This document shows positions 1 through 12,852 of a stretch of 64,000 nt of DNA, one piece after another. Source of the stretch: Larus michahellis (lineage: Eukaryota; Chordata; Aves; Charadriiformes; Laridae). The stretch covers positions 28,127,446 through 28,191,445 of the forward strand of contig NC_133899.1 of assembly GCF_964199755.1 (NCBI RefSeq), in the 5' to 3' direction. Both the position numbers and the translations under genes were made by a program. The notes below the pieces were generated by a model, which was not told the origin of the DNA, searched no databases, and worked only from the letters and a program-made list of their open reading frames with translations. Each line of letters opens with the position of its first letter. Within the stretch, counting starts at the first letter, position 1.

Positions 1-3000
1 GCTCAGTAGAGATGGAGGTGTGTGTCATGTTAAAATCAGAAGCGATGTGGATAACAGAGTTAAGAAGGTGGTGTAATGTGCTGGATATGTAGCATAGATG
101 TAGAGCAATATGTTTCTGCAGTTCGTTTACTGATTAGAGCTCAGATTCACCGCATATTAAGAAGGAATTTTGTTTTTACTTTTTCCCATGTAGCAGGCCA
201 AGGTTCTTAGATTGGTGTTTTGGGTTTTTTTGGTTGTTTGGTTTTTGTTTGTTTTGTTGTTTGGGTTTTTTTTACAAGGAGGAATGCTTATATCTATTGT
301 ACGAAGTTTAAACATTTTAGATTGTAATAAACTTTAAGACCTTTCAGAGTCTTTGGTTCTGGCATCACACCGGGTCTCATTTCAAGAGAAGGTTAGATGG
401 TCTTTGGCAGAATAGGGTCTGGATACTTGCGTAATGGCTGTCTACCAGCATATCTTCCAGTAAAGACATTTAATGTTTTCCTTATTTTAACATATGCTTA
501 CTTATCTAGATTGCAACGGTATTCTTTCTGAACTACTACAAATATTGCTTGCCTCTCTAAAATTCCTAGAATTGCTTATCCCTAATACATTTTTCAAAGT
601 TAATTGATATGCACCAATGGTAAGACCTTTAATGGCCATCTTCTGCTGTTTAACAAATATCTTTAAAGGAGGTCTTTTTAACAACTTTGTCGGCATGTAT
701 GCTAGAAATGTGCATAGAGATGTCCTACTGTTTATTAGAATACATTGCTGGAAAACGCTAACTGTATAGGGCTGGTTTTGTTCTGTCTTGTCTTGTTTTT
801 TCCTGGGGAAAATATTTATAATCTCCATTTCAAAAGGTGTAATTACAAAAATTGAGTAATTGTGCTGTAGGTATAACCATTTTAATATGCCAGATCTTTG
901 TAATGGTAGTACAGTAATAGGATTCTGTTTCCATATGGAGAATCCCGTGACTTTGGAAGTGAAAATCATCAAAATAAATTAATAGGGTCATGTGAATATT
1001 TAGATTTTAGAAGTATTCAGAATAGAGAAATACAGCTATTTTGTTTGTGGTCATCTAGATAAACACTTGCTCTTTGAACAGTTTTTTATTTTTAGTATAT
1101 CATATAAATTTTTATTATAAGAATGCATTTAGTGACCCTGTTATATGTGAAGAGTGATGTATAATGAGAAAATTCTGCCCTGCAGTACTGCCTGAAGAGC
1201 CGTGCAGTACAGAAGGTTTTCTGTTTTCTTCCTGATGCCTACCCCCTAGACTTCATTCAGTCTGGGTGCTGATCGCTGCCCTGGCTGGAGGGTACGTAAC
1301 CTCCTTTCCCAGGAAATCCTCTTGTTTGTTTGAGGGAGAGCTCATCAAGGTCTTCCATCCCGTCACACTTTTAAGTGATAGAAAGTAGCTTGTGACTTCT
1401 GTCACTAATTCACTGAAAGTTGTCCTCTTAACATTCCTAACAATTTTTTCAATAGTCATGTAGCTGAGGAGTTAATAGGGCTGGATAGTGTGCGATGCTT
1501 AGTAAGCGTATTCAGGGCAAGCATCACTGCAGATAACATGTTCAGTCTTTATCTGCAACATACTGAACCTGTCTGATAAGTAGAGATTGTTATATGTGTA
1601 TCCCAAGTGATATGGACAACCACGCATCAAAAACTGCCTAAGAGCAGCATGTTAGAGTAACTGTTGGTAATTTAGCTGCATGGGCCAAATTGATCTGAAG
1701 ACAGGAAGGAGGAGACTCCAGAGTAACCCAGAACATATCCTGGCCAGTACACTAACTTACAAAAGAACATAATTTGCTTAGGGGATCCATCACTGGGACA
1801 CCCATCTTCTTTTTAAGCGCAAACTGGAAAGGTGTTCATTTTCAAACCCACTGCAACCCTTATTTATGATGAAACATCATTGAATTTTTCATTCAACTTT
1901 AATTACTTGTGTAAATTATTTTAAAATTATTTTTAAGTAAAAACAGGACATGTAACTTTTAAGAATTAAAAAGATGCTTTGATTGTTTTTTTTGTTTACT
2001 TGCCACTCCCCGTGTAGGCTATGAATGCTATTATGTCTAGCACTGTGGTATGATGTAGATAAGCTGGAGGTGGTATTGCTGCAATTAATATTGTTAAGAT
2101 ACGAGGTCTCAGTAGAGCCAGTCCTACTGCTAGGATTGCAGTGAACAGTTCTGCATCCTGAGGGAGGTCTGCGTAACTTTATCTTAGAATTTAGTATGAA
2201 TTCCCACTATTGATCATTTGAATTTTTTTTAATTTTTTTTTTGAGCTGCTTTATTTTGCTTCAGATACTGGCATTAAAATGCCTTTTGGATCCCCAAACA
2301 TGAAGGTGTGAATAACAGAGCTTGAATATATTATATACAACTGTACTTTAAAAATTACTTTCTCATCCACTTGCCTGTTAGATTTTGCAGAAAATGAGAA
2401 AAAGATTGGTATGTAGGTGACACTTAGTTGTACTGAATAAATAAAATATTAATTACACAATTACGTATGCAGTCTTTAAATTATCACTTGTCAGATTCTC
2501 CTGATTCCACCAGCTGTGGATTTAGAGATTACTCCCCCCCCCCCAGCTCTTACACAAGATACACATTTTCCTGGTGTTTTTCAAAGACTCTGGACTAGTA
2601 ATGAACCAACTCCTTCTCCTTTTTTTACTTTGAAATGAAAGCTGCTGCTCCAAGGTTTACCGCATCTCATTTCTCCTCAAGAAAATGGCTACGGTCAAGA
2701 AGCAGCAGTGCTTAAAATTTAAGAAAAGACTATTTGTTTGTAGCCAATTCCACATCAAAAATTAACAGGCATCTGTACAGAAATATCAAATTGACTTCTA
2801 ATATTTCTTCTTAATTTTAATAATTATTGTAGTTATTTGGAAAGATCATTACACATCTTTTGGAAGTGATTTGCTGGGAAACGATAGCAAGAGTTGTGGC
2901 CAGGGAACAAACTTGTTAAGCAATGGGATACTCTACAGAGCAAAATACACCAGATCAAAAGAAGCAGGGTAGATTTTACTCACCAAAAGGAAATATTTTA

Positions 3001-5070
3001 GTAAACTCTGCAATCTCATTTCTAGATGGTTTTGGAGCTGCTTTCTGTCTGTCCTTCCCTACTGGTCTCTGTGTTAGGATTTTGAAAAATCTGGTTCTAG
3101 TTTATTTTATGTATTTCTAGTTTTTGTTCTGTTTAGTGTTGTTATTGGTGGGAATACAGCATGTTTTGGAAAACCACTGAACCTTGAACTCAGACTTGAG
3201 AGGAGGAAAAATCGTTTTCAAATACTCTGCTTTGAAAAATTTGTTGGCTGCTTAGCCTGTGTCCTGCCCTCCTTTACTGACCCAGGATCTGAATTTATTT
3301 TCTTTTCAGAAATATTTATAGCTAGGATATACATCAGGGTTTAAAGAAACAAACAAAAAAAGGAAAGCAGTGTGTGTATGCATGTTTATTTTCTGTGTGC
3401 TTGTATGCGGAGTTTCTGTAAGTACATTACACCATGTGAAGATGGAATTTGCCAAGTTTAGGTCAAAACTTGAACTGAACTCATACTATACAGTTTTCTG
3501 TCTCCACTGGTGTCTGTGGCCCACTTATGGAGGTTTATGAGTTGGCTGAAGCCTTTTAGAATTAAACTGTGCTTTTTCATCTCAAGCAGTAGAATCATAC
3601 TTCTAAATCCAGACATTTTTGGCTCAAGTCCTACAGATGTCTGTCCATTTCTGTAAAAGAACTCAAGTGTTTTAATTGTAAATCTATCCCTTTCATGTAA
3701 CTCAGCCCTAGAAATTTGGCCTAAGGTTGCCTAGAGTCATTTCTGTTTGCATGAAACCAGCTTGGTTAGGCGCAGCTTGTTTTTGAGTTACAAGAACAGA
3801 TCTGCAGGCATTTGCAGACCATTTTGTTCTTGCTTTCTGTATTCCTGTCCTAGTGGAAGGCAGCTGTCTGACATGCAGCCCGGGGCCCTATGCATAGCAA
3901 AGCATTTACATAATGAGAACAGAGTCCCTGCTCTAAAAAGCACACGTGCTTAAAGATTTTTGCTTCGTTTCTAGCAGAGCTGAGAGGACACTTTCTCCAC
4001 AATAACATAAATACACACGTGGATTCAAGGTGGAAGTGGTCCAGAGCTAGAAAAGTGGAGGAGCTATCATTTCTAATGAATGGAGAATAATTTTGTCCAA
4101 ACAATTGGACTATTTGAACCACCGCTGATGGTCATGCTTATTTTTGAGAATGTCGTATTCTTTACCATCGCCAACATGTGACGAGTTCCTTACCATGCCC
4201 ACTCGCAACTCTATAAGCCATTAAATTCCAGAAGCATTGAATTATGTAGTCAATATACAAAGTATAGCTAGACATGAGTCTGAACTGGAAATACTGTTCT
4301 TATAATTAATAACATGACTCACATTGCAGTGTATTTTATCCTTTCAGTGTAGCCTTCAGAATTGCTTACATCAAAACATTTATCAGTTTCTTACCAGTAT
4401 ATGTTCACCCAGTAAGTCTGGAATAATTTTGATTTTGACAAAAATGCTGCTTCTTGGATTGCTGTACTTGGTAATTTGCCTGTTACAACTACATATGAAA
4501 AGGAGTGAATTTTTCTTTGGTACCCTATAGATATCCACGGAGACATGGATTGGATACACATTGGCACAAATATGTACCTCACGTCTTTATTTACACATAA
4601 AAGCAGCAGATAAAATGTTTCTACTGATAGCGGTTCTGTTACCTTTGGGCTTGTAGGTATTCTTCTACTTTACCGTCATTAGCGTAAAGATTTTCTGACA
4701 ACTCTGTTTCCCTGCTAACAGTCTTTGTAACTGTATCCCAGATGTAAATCTTTTTTTGTAGGGAAAAAGCAAAATGGGGGAATGACAAAGATTTTTTAAA
4801 AAAAGGCACTTTCATTGAAGGTTTTAAGATGCTGAGTTACAGATCTGCAGGTGCTGTGCTATCCCCAGTGCTCCAGACACTTGAGATAATGCCATCTGGA
4901 TTAAATTATTTGTTGGGGCAGGACAGTGTTTTAAACTTTGAAGTCAGTAATAAACAAAGTGAAGCAGCTGGAATCTGGCAGAAGAAGAAACAAGCCATTC
5001 ATATCAACCTGTGCTATTAAAGGAGAACACTGCACTGGAATTGTTTTTACATATGCTGGGAGCCTTATTA
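1..5070. other. Intergenic stretch, no gene seen
   Basis: AT-rich unique sequence. Open frames are short (at most 156 codons, 502-972 on the minus strand), start at arbitrary methionines and resemble no family I know. The stretch holds a T/G-rich low-complexity run near its left end, an 11-base C run at 2534-2544 and scattered AATAAA words (for example near 2434) that could be chance. If gene order follows the human locus, the left edge would lie toward the next upstream gene, but I see no exon or splice signal that supports this. Confidence 0.6.
214..272. repeat. T/G-rich low-complexity tract
   Basis: Nearly pure T and G for about 60 bases, in runs of T separated by one to three G. No regular unit length holds, so this is a low-complexity tract and not a microsatellite. 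Confidence 0.75.
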
Positions 5071-6185
5071 TCATAGAAACATAGAATGGTTTGGGCTGGA
5101 AGGGACCTTAAAAATCATCTCATTCCAACCCCCCTGCCCTGGGCAGGGACACCTCCCACTGGACCAGGCTGCTCAAAGCCCCATCCAGCCTGGTCTCGAA
5201 CACTTCTGAGGAAAGGGCATCCACAACTTCTCTGGGCAACCTGTTCCAGTGCCTCACCACCCTCAGAGTAAAGAATTTCTTCCTAATATCTAATCTAAAT
5301 CTACCCTCTTTCTGTTTAAAACCATTACCCCTCGTCCTATTGCTACACTCCCTCATAAAGAGTCCCTCCGCATCTCTCCTGTAGGCCCCCTTCAGGTACT
5401 GGAAGGACGTTATAAGGTCTTCTTGGAGCCTTCTCTTCTCCAGGCTGAACAGCCCTGACTCTCTCAGCCTGTCCTCATAGCATACGTGCTCCAGCCCTCT
5501 GATCATCTTCGTGGTCCTCCTCTGGACCCGTTCCAACAGGTCTATGTCCTTCTTGTGCTGAGGACTCCAAAGCTGGACGCAGTACTCTGGAGTAGGGTCT
5601 CATGAGAGCAGAGTAGAGGGGCAGAATAACCTCCCTCAACCTGCTGGCCACTCTTTTTTTTGATGCAGCCCAAGATGCAGTTGGCGTTCTGGGCTGCAGG
5701 TGCACATTGCCGGCTCATGCTGAGCTTCTCATCAACCAACACCCTCAAGTCCTCCGCCTCAGGGCTGCCCTCAGTCTATTCTCCCAGCCTGTATCTGGGC
5801 TTGGAATTGCTGTGAGCCAGGTGCAGGACCTTGCACTTGGCCTGGTTGAACTTCATGAGGTTTGCATGGGCTCACCTCTCAAGCCTGCTCAGGTCCGTCT
5901 GGATGGCATACATTCCTTCCTCACAGCTTGGTGTCATTGGCAAACTTGCTGAGGGTGCATTTAATCCCACTGTCCATGTTGCCAACAAAGATGTTAAACA
6001 GCAATGGTCCCTGACCCCTGAGGAATGCCTCTCATCACTGATTTCCACTTGGACATTGAGCCGTTGACTGCAACTGTTTGAGTGCAGCCATCCAGCTAAT
6101 TCCTTATCCACTGAGTGGTCCATCCATCATATCCATGTCTTTCCAATTTAGAGACCAGGATGTTGTGCAGGATAGTGTCAAGGGT
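5071..6185 (-). mobile_element. CR1 LINE, 5'-truncated, minus strand
   Basis: The left end carries the reverse complement of the CR1 3' terminus: two ATAGAA-type short repeats, then TTTGGGCTGGAAGGGACC. Reading leftward on the minus strand gives the C-terminal part of the CR1 reverse transcriptase, with several frameshifts. Homology to the other copies in the window fades near 6185, around the sequence that matches the region just upstream of the AFDTV motif. CR1 copies are typically 5'-truncated and lack clear target duplications, which fits here. It is non-autonomous and dead. Confidence 0.93.
5120..5536 (-). pseudogene. CR1 ORF2 C-terminal fragment
   Basis: An open frame of 138 codons encodes the C-terminal tail of CR1 ORF2, downstream of the catalytic reverse-transcriptase motifs. 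Family landmarks seen are [16 protein letters not shown], a YEDRLRE...[10 protein letters not shown] block, [17 protein letters not shown] and [11 protein letters not shown]. The first methionine is internal to the ancestral frame and is not a real start. The upstream parts of the ancestral protein lie in other frames to about 6185. No function is expected, and it matters only as evidence for the element's identity. Confidence 0.88.
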
Positions 6186-9100
6186 TGCTGTGTCACAGGG
6201 TTGCTGTGAAGTGATGGTTGTTCTTAAATTTTAATTAGTAGTATTTAGATAATTACAGTAATTATGGTTCTGTTCTTGTACTGAAACAATAACGTGGGTC
6301 CTGATCCTTCAGATCCCTCCCCTTGAAGATAGCTTTTTTCACTTATAAGATATGGGTCTGTTTTACATCCAGATAGATTAAAAATAGAAGTTTTATTTAT
6401 TGCAGGGACACTGACTCAAAGGAGTTAAAGCACATCATTTTTATTTGGCTTAAAAGTCAGCCTCGTTTAGTCTTTTTATTTTGCTAAATAGAAAAATTTT
6501 AAAAGAAAGATTTAAACATTTTTCTTTGTTCTTACTGTTGCCAATATGGTATTAGTAACCAAACCTCCCTTCAGGGTGTTTAATTCCTTTTCCATTTGGC
6601 ATACATTCACAATACACTTGTATATAGCATACTCTCTCTGTGTGACAGTACCTCTTAGAGAAAAACTCCCTTCACAGGTCACCGGATGGTTTACACACCA
6701 TTCATTTTTATGTTTCTGTTAACCAAAGATCTGGAAATTTAATACTGTACATGAATTTGTTATGATTGGCAAGAGCAGGAAAAATCTCTAATTTGAAATC
6801 TGACCTTTTCCATCAGTGGGTCACCAAGACGTTTTCAGTCACTGTTGAGTTTCTACCAGTCAAGGACCCTTACACACTTATTAAGCGTGTCAGTTTTCAA
6901 AGTTTATATGAATGTTTTCTATTAGATGGTGACAATGAATTTGGAGAACTGGAGGTCACCTCAGGTCACGTATTCCATTTATTGGATTTTAACAAGGAAA
7001 AATTTTATAAATACATCTAAGTACATGATTACAAAATTGTACTGCATACTTCTAGAGCCTCTCAAGAGGGGGAAAAAAGCTGCGAAGTTTACCTGCCTTC
7101 CTGCCCCGCACTGCTTTGTAAATGGAGGAATTTTCCCTTCTGTTTTTATGACATATCAAAAGATTATAAGCACCATTGCAGTTTGCATAGTTGTGGCGGT
7201 GAAGAGCTCAATGTTTAGAGGAAACCATTGTAGTATTGGTTATGAGCTGTTCTCTGATGGGGGAAAGAAATAAAATGGAATATCACATTGTTAAAGAAGG
7301 AGCAGGCCAGGGACTATACAAGTGCTATCACTGATGTACAGCAAAAGGCAAATACAGACATCAGTAAATAGCATACATGTGAGCAGGAACACAAGCATTG
7401 AAACCTGTGTGCTCGTAGTTGTGTATTTATTCACATACCCATCCCTATACGTATATACGAATGTGTTGTATGCACTGTGCACTCATGAGGTTAGATTAAG
7501 CAAGAGGTGATAATGATAAAGCACATGCAGAAGTTACTCAATAGTTGTATCTTTGGGCCAATGTAGAGTTTCAGGACTAGCAGCTTTCTATCCTGGAAAG
7601 TTACAGTCACAGAGCAGAATCTCCCTTGTAGCCGAAATAGGATATCCATATTTTTTTTACGGTTAAAATGTTGAAAAGCCAGGTTCTGTATTTTTTGTGT
7701 GCATCTGACAAAGTCAAAGACTTCACATTTCTGTCTTTAAAAAAAGGGAAATGTTTACTTTTCTTTAGGTATATTTAGATAACTGGTAACTTTTCTGTTG
7801 AGCAAGTAGATGGAATTATTCTTTTAATAATTCTGTCCTTTCAACATTTTATATCTATCATAAAAGTGAACTATAGTATACCTGTAAAATATATTAGAGT
7901 ATGTGCTAGGGAGAATGTAGACTAATATGATACTTTCTTTCAGCAACCCAGAATCAAATACTTGGGAAGTTACTATGGAGCTTTGGGATAAGGGAATATT
8001 CTTCCCCCATCACCACCACCACACGTTTTTTTCTTTTTTCTTTAACAAACCTGAAAACAGCTGTTGAAACAATGACATCATGGAATGTGGCATTACTGTG
8101 GAAATTATTAACAAAGTCAAGCTTTGAAAGCATTAAACTACATATAGTGTTGGAGAGCTGCTTTAGCGTCTAGGATGATTTACAAGGTTTCCTTGGACGT
8201 TACACATTCACGTCTTTACTGTGTGTCAGCTTCACGTCTAACCAATTAAACGCTTTGCTTTTCTTCTGTTCCCTTTCTGAGTAACCTATTTTTATCACGC
8301 AAACATGGCTACGGACTAAGCTCATGGAAGTACTTCTGGAAAAACAAAACATGTACGTTGCTTGCACATCTTTGTGGTGTTACCATAAACGTCCTTTGGA
8401 ATCACATTCAGAAGATGTAGGATTTCTCATGTCTTCTTACTTGACAGCTGTGCTTTGTAGAGGGGTTCGGGCTGGGGGTGACGAAAGCTGTCCAACTAGT
8501 GAGGATAGTCCAGTGAAAATATGGATATTGCTTCTTGCAAACTGCGTAAGTGACCGTAGCGGGCAGGTGTCGTGTTGATGCCCTAGGGACACAAAAAAAT
8601 GTACTTGTGCTCTTGCTAACTCTCCAGAGCCCTGCCTTCCCGAGGGACAGGAGGCTTGTCTGGCACAGGTCGCTGCATGTACGGGCTTTACTGTCTTTGG
8701 CCTCATCCACGTTTGACTTCCTAGGCTGTTGGCAGCTGTTCTAGCATGAAAAACACCAGATGAAATTTTATTTTAGCAGTGAGTTTTTGTTGTTTTAATT
8801 AGCCATTTGAAGTGTGCTTTGCTACAAGTCAGATGAAAGCAGGTTACTACTACAGTGACATAGTAGATAATTAACTGGGGTGAAAGAAAGCCTAACTTCT
8901 TGGTTTTATTTGGAAAATAGTGTTTTAATTACCTAGTCTATCACAGAGGAAGGGAGAATTGTTACAGCTTATTGGAGTAAGAACAAAATCCAAGAGAGCC
9001 TTTGCTGTTGCAGACAGTCTCATATATGTTTGTTTTGCTTGTAGCTGCTGCACTTAAAATAAATGTCCCAAGGACAACTGAAATGCTAAAATGCTCTTTC

Positions 9101-11513
9101 AAAACTCACAAAATGTTTTGTGAATGTTGTAACATTCATCCAGTGCCATTTCTCCTGTCCTCCTTTATTCTGTCTGTATCCTGATTCATGTCTTGCTCCC
9201 CCTGCTCTGTGAATTGATTAATCTTGGTTCTTTCCTCTGGTTAAATATAGTAACTCTTGCCCATGGCCCTTCTCCATTCCCATCTCTGGTATCTGGCTAT
9301 AGGTTGTTTTCTACCTCTCCAGTGTTTCCCGGACAGGAGTACTTTGTCAGCATTTCAGTGATCTTGCACAGCTGTGCAGCCCTCAGGGGCTGCTGGATGG
9401 TGGCTGGGCTGTATGGGGGCTTGTCCCTCTCCCAGGACATCCAGATAGCAAGAATGGGAAGTGGCAAGGTACTCTCTCAGACTTGCTGGAAAATGAATGT
9501 GACTTGTAAAGTCCTGCAAGCCACATGTCTGGGGGGAGGCTGTGTACATTTTCTCTGGAGTCTGTCAGAGGATGAAAGAAGGGAGATAGACCACAAAGGA
9601 GCAGCAAGGAGGACCCTTAATGAGCCAGGGAAATGGACTGGGGATAGGGAATAGCTAAAACAACTTCTCACCTATGTTTTGAGAAGCTGAAGCATTGGTA
9701 GGGTGTTTTTCTCTGTACTACTTGTAGCAAATGGCTTCAACTTGGATTGCTTTGCCCTTTATGATTGTACATAGATAGGTGGTATTGAACAATTGGAATG
9801 TTTTCTAAAAGTTTGATGCAAACGGACATACAGATATAGATGGAATTTAGAAATACTGTTAGTATCTATGGATGTCATTTCATTCTGTAGAAAACACCAG
9901 TATACATATTTGAAATTATTCTGGGCCTACTGGAGATTATAAATGTACATGTGTTTGTATGTATGGTGTATCTATATGTAAATACAACCCAGTCCACATA
10001 TGCAGAGAAATTCATCCCTTTGTTACCTGATAAAGAGAACTCCAATGGCTAGAACAGCACTCTTTGAAATGGCTCAGAACTGTGGACAGTGAGGGTATCT
10101 GTGTCTTTGTATTTCCATGGAATGATGCAATATGGAGATGACTTCAATGCAGTTTAGTTGTTTGTCATAGACAGCAAATAATGGGTTTTGTTCTGCTTTG
10201 TTTTTTTTTTTTTAGGAGAGGATGCTGCCTCACATATGAATTCCCATGTTTCTGCGGCCAAGGTGTCAGTGAAGCTGCCTTCCATGGACACAGATAGTGA
10301 AACACAGAGTATGAGTAGCATACGTGGCAATTCAGATTTTGCAGGGACAGATACATTTTAAAGCTCGTGGCTTTTTATGTCCGTCACTGTCAAAAGATTT
10401 TGTCATTGGTACATTTGTCTGCCCACTGTGATAGCTTGGATGTTTCATCAAAATTCCAGTCTTTCAGTACTATTTATTTTCTACTTTTTTTCTTATAATT
10501 TTGTGATGATTATAAATTTAGGCAATGATTCTGTTTGTGAATATATCAAATATTTTTAAGCAAATAAAATGCAATTCTTTCAGAATCATGGTGAGTATTA
10601 AAATCCATGGCAAAAGTCTGTCTCACTGATGGAAAAAAATGCTTGGCTCAGTATGTCAGTACTGTGAAAATGTTGAGCCAAAGGGAAATATATTTGAAAC
10701 CAAAGTTTGCAGGAAAATTGTGTTTCTATGTATCTTCAGAGCTTGTTCATCCTTAGAAGACTGCTATCGCAAGTCAGTAATTCAAAATTGTATCTAAAAG
10801 AGACCATTAGAATTTGTATTGTTATTATGTTATTATTGTTATTATTCTTATCCTTATTCTTTTTGGGGAATTACAAGAATTTTTCAGCATTTTGATGCTT
10901 GTTTCCCTAAAGATTTCACATCTTGAAACATGCCTGAATGAACAATTGTGTGGGTAAGGTTATTTGTTTACATTTTTTAATATAAATTTCTCCTTCTCAT
11001 GAGACAGAGCTGGTTGCTGCAATCTCAACCCTTCAGAAGCACGAAAATCTCTAGTCACCCTCCCAGAGATGGCTCAACTTTTTATTGTCTCAATCAGGAC
11101 AACATGGTCGATTCAGCAGTGGCTATGGGGAAAGGCAGGATCGTCTGCCCCAGGCAGCATCTAAGCCGAACAAAAAAAGAGGAATTTAGACATGTTCCAG
11201 TAGGAAAACTAGGAAAGGAGCTCTTCTCCAGACAGGGCAAACACATCTTTTGCTGTGTTCCTCATCCAGTCTGAGCTTTTCATGGGATATCTGTGGAAAA
11301 GAGGAGATACTGTGGCACTTTCAAAGACATGGAGCATGAAGGCATCTCTCAAAAGCTAGGAAAAAGTACTCCTTTCTGGTCGACTTGGACCTTGTTCTGA
11401 CACCAGAGCATATAACTTCATCTGCACAACTTCCCTGCATCACTTAATAAGAGGCATTTTGTTGTTGCAGATACTCATAACCATGAACAATTCCCATTAC
11501 TCTTATTTTATGG
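6186..11513. other. Intergenic stretch, no gene seen
   Basis: Unique sequence with many overlapping short open frames on both strands, such as 9193-9654 plus (153 codons), none with a recognisable domain or splice context. I saw no repeat longer than the TTA-rich tract listed separately. A CACCACCACCACAC run near 8010 is a short simple repeat. Confidence 0.6.
10816..10862. repeat. (TTA)n-type low-complexity tract
   Basis: Imperfect repeats of TTA and TTG triplets over about 45 bases, ending in TTCTTATCCTTATTC. It is an old, interrupted simple repeat. Confidence 0.7.
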
Positions 11514-12852
11514 AACCATAGAATCATAGAATGTGTTCGGTTGGAAGGGACCTTTAAAGGTCATCTAGTCCAACCCCCCTGCAGGGACATCTTTAACTAG
11601 ATTAGATTGCTCAGAGCCTAATCAAGACTGGCCTTTAATGCCTCCAGGGATGGGGCCTCCACCACCTCTCTGGGCAACCTGTTCCAGTGTCTCACCACCC
11701 TCATTGCGAAGAACTTCTTCCTAATGTCTAATCTAAACCTGCCCTGCTCTAGTTTAAAGCCATTGCCCCTCGTCCTATTGCTACATGCCCTTGCAAACAG
11801 CCCCTCCCCAGCTTTCTTGTAGGCCCCCTTCAGGTACTGGAAGGCTGCTGTAAGGTCTCCCTGGAGCCTTCTCTTCTCCAGGCTGAACAGCCCCAGCTCT
11901 CTCAGCCTGTCTTCATAGGAGAGGTGTTCCAGCCCTTTGATCATCTTCGTGGCCCTCCTCTGGACCCGCTCCAACAGGTCCATGTCCTTCTTGTGCTGAG
12001 AGTTCCAGAGCTGGACACAGTACTCCAGGTGGGGTCTCACGAGAGCAGAGTAGAGGGGCAGAATCACCCCTCTGGAGCTGCTGGCCACGCTTCTTTTGAT
12101 GCAGCCCAGGATACGATTGGCCTTCTGGGCTGCAAGTGCACATTGTTGTCTCATGTCCAGCTTTTCATCCACGAGTACCCCCAAGTCTTTTTCCGCAGGG
12201 CTGCTCTCTATCACATCATCCCCCAGCCTGTATTGATAACGAGGATTGTCCCAACCCAAGTGTAGGACCTTGCACTTGGCCTTGTTGAACTTCATAAGGT
12301 TTGCTCAGGCCCACCTCTCTAGTTCATCCAGGTCTCTCTGGATGACATCCCATCCCTCTGGCAGATCGACTGCACCACTCAGCTTAGTGTCGTCGTCAAA
12401 CTTGCTGAGGGTGCACTTGATCCCACTGTCCCTGTTACTGATGAAGATGTTGAACAGCACCGGTCCCAGTGCAGATCCCTGAGGGGCACCACTTGTCACC
12501 CCTCCCTATCTGGACATCGAGCTATTGACCACCACCCTCTGGATGCGAGCATCCAGCCAGTTCCTTATCCACCGAACAGTCCACCCATCAAATCTGTATC
12601 TCTCCAACTTAGAGATGTTGTGGGGGACCGTGCCAAAGGCCTTGCAGAAGTCCAGATAGATGGTATCCATAGCTCTCCCCTCGTCCACTGATGCAGTCAC
12701 TCCGTTGTAGAAAGCCACTGGGTTGGTCAGGCAGGACTTGCCCCTGGTGAAGCCATGCTGGCTGTCTTGAATCACCTCCATGTCTTCCGCGTGCCTTAGC
12801 ATAGCTTCTAGGAGGATCTGTTCCATGATACTCCCAGGCACAGAGGTGAGGC
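11514..12852 (-). mobile_element. CR1 LINE, 5'-truncated, minus strand
   Basis: The left edge shows AACCATAGAATCATAGAATG followed by TTGGAAGGGACCTTTAAAGG, the reverse complement of the avian CR1 3' end. The body is 1.3 kb of reverse-transcriptase sequence read on the minus strand and covers the catalytic core and the C-terminal tail. Homology ends near 12850, where the match to the 41.9-kb copy stops. The 225-codon uninterrupted C-terminal frame suggests it is younger than the 5.1-kb copy. Confidence 0.95.
11618..12841 (-). pseudogene. CR1 reverse transcriptase, broken into three frames
   Basis: Three minus-strand frames line up end to end: 12506-12841 (finger and motif A region), 12305-12499 (motifs B and C) and 11618-12295 (thumb and C-terminal tail). 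Motif A reads [13 protein letters not shown], keeping the first Asp but with Gly in place of the second Asp of AFD. Motif B reads [18 protein letters not shown]. Motif C reads FDDDTKL where most copies have FADDTKL, so the Asp pair is kept. Frame breaks near 12300 and 12500 and the missing 5' half (endonuclease and ORF1) make it inactive. Confidence 0.9.

Noticed and set aside
502..972. 156-codon minus-strand open frame near the left edge
   Set aside because: AT-rich, no known domain, no splice support. I considered a 3' end of an upstream gene but found nothing to support it.
9193..9654. 153-codon plus-strand open frame
   Set aside because: No domain, unusual amino-acid order, overlapping frames on the opposite strand and no splice or promoter context.
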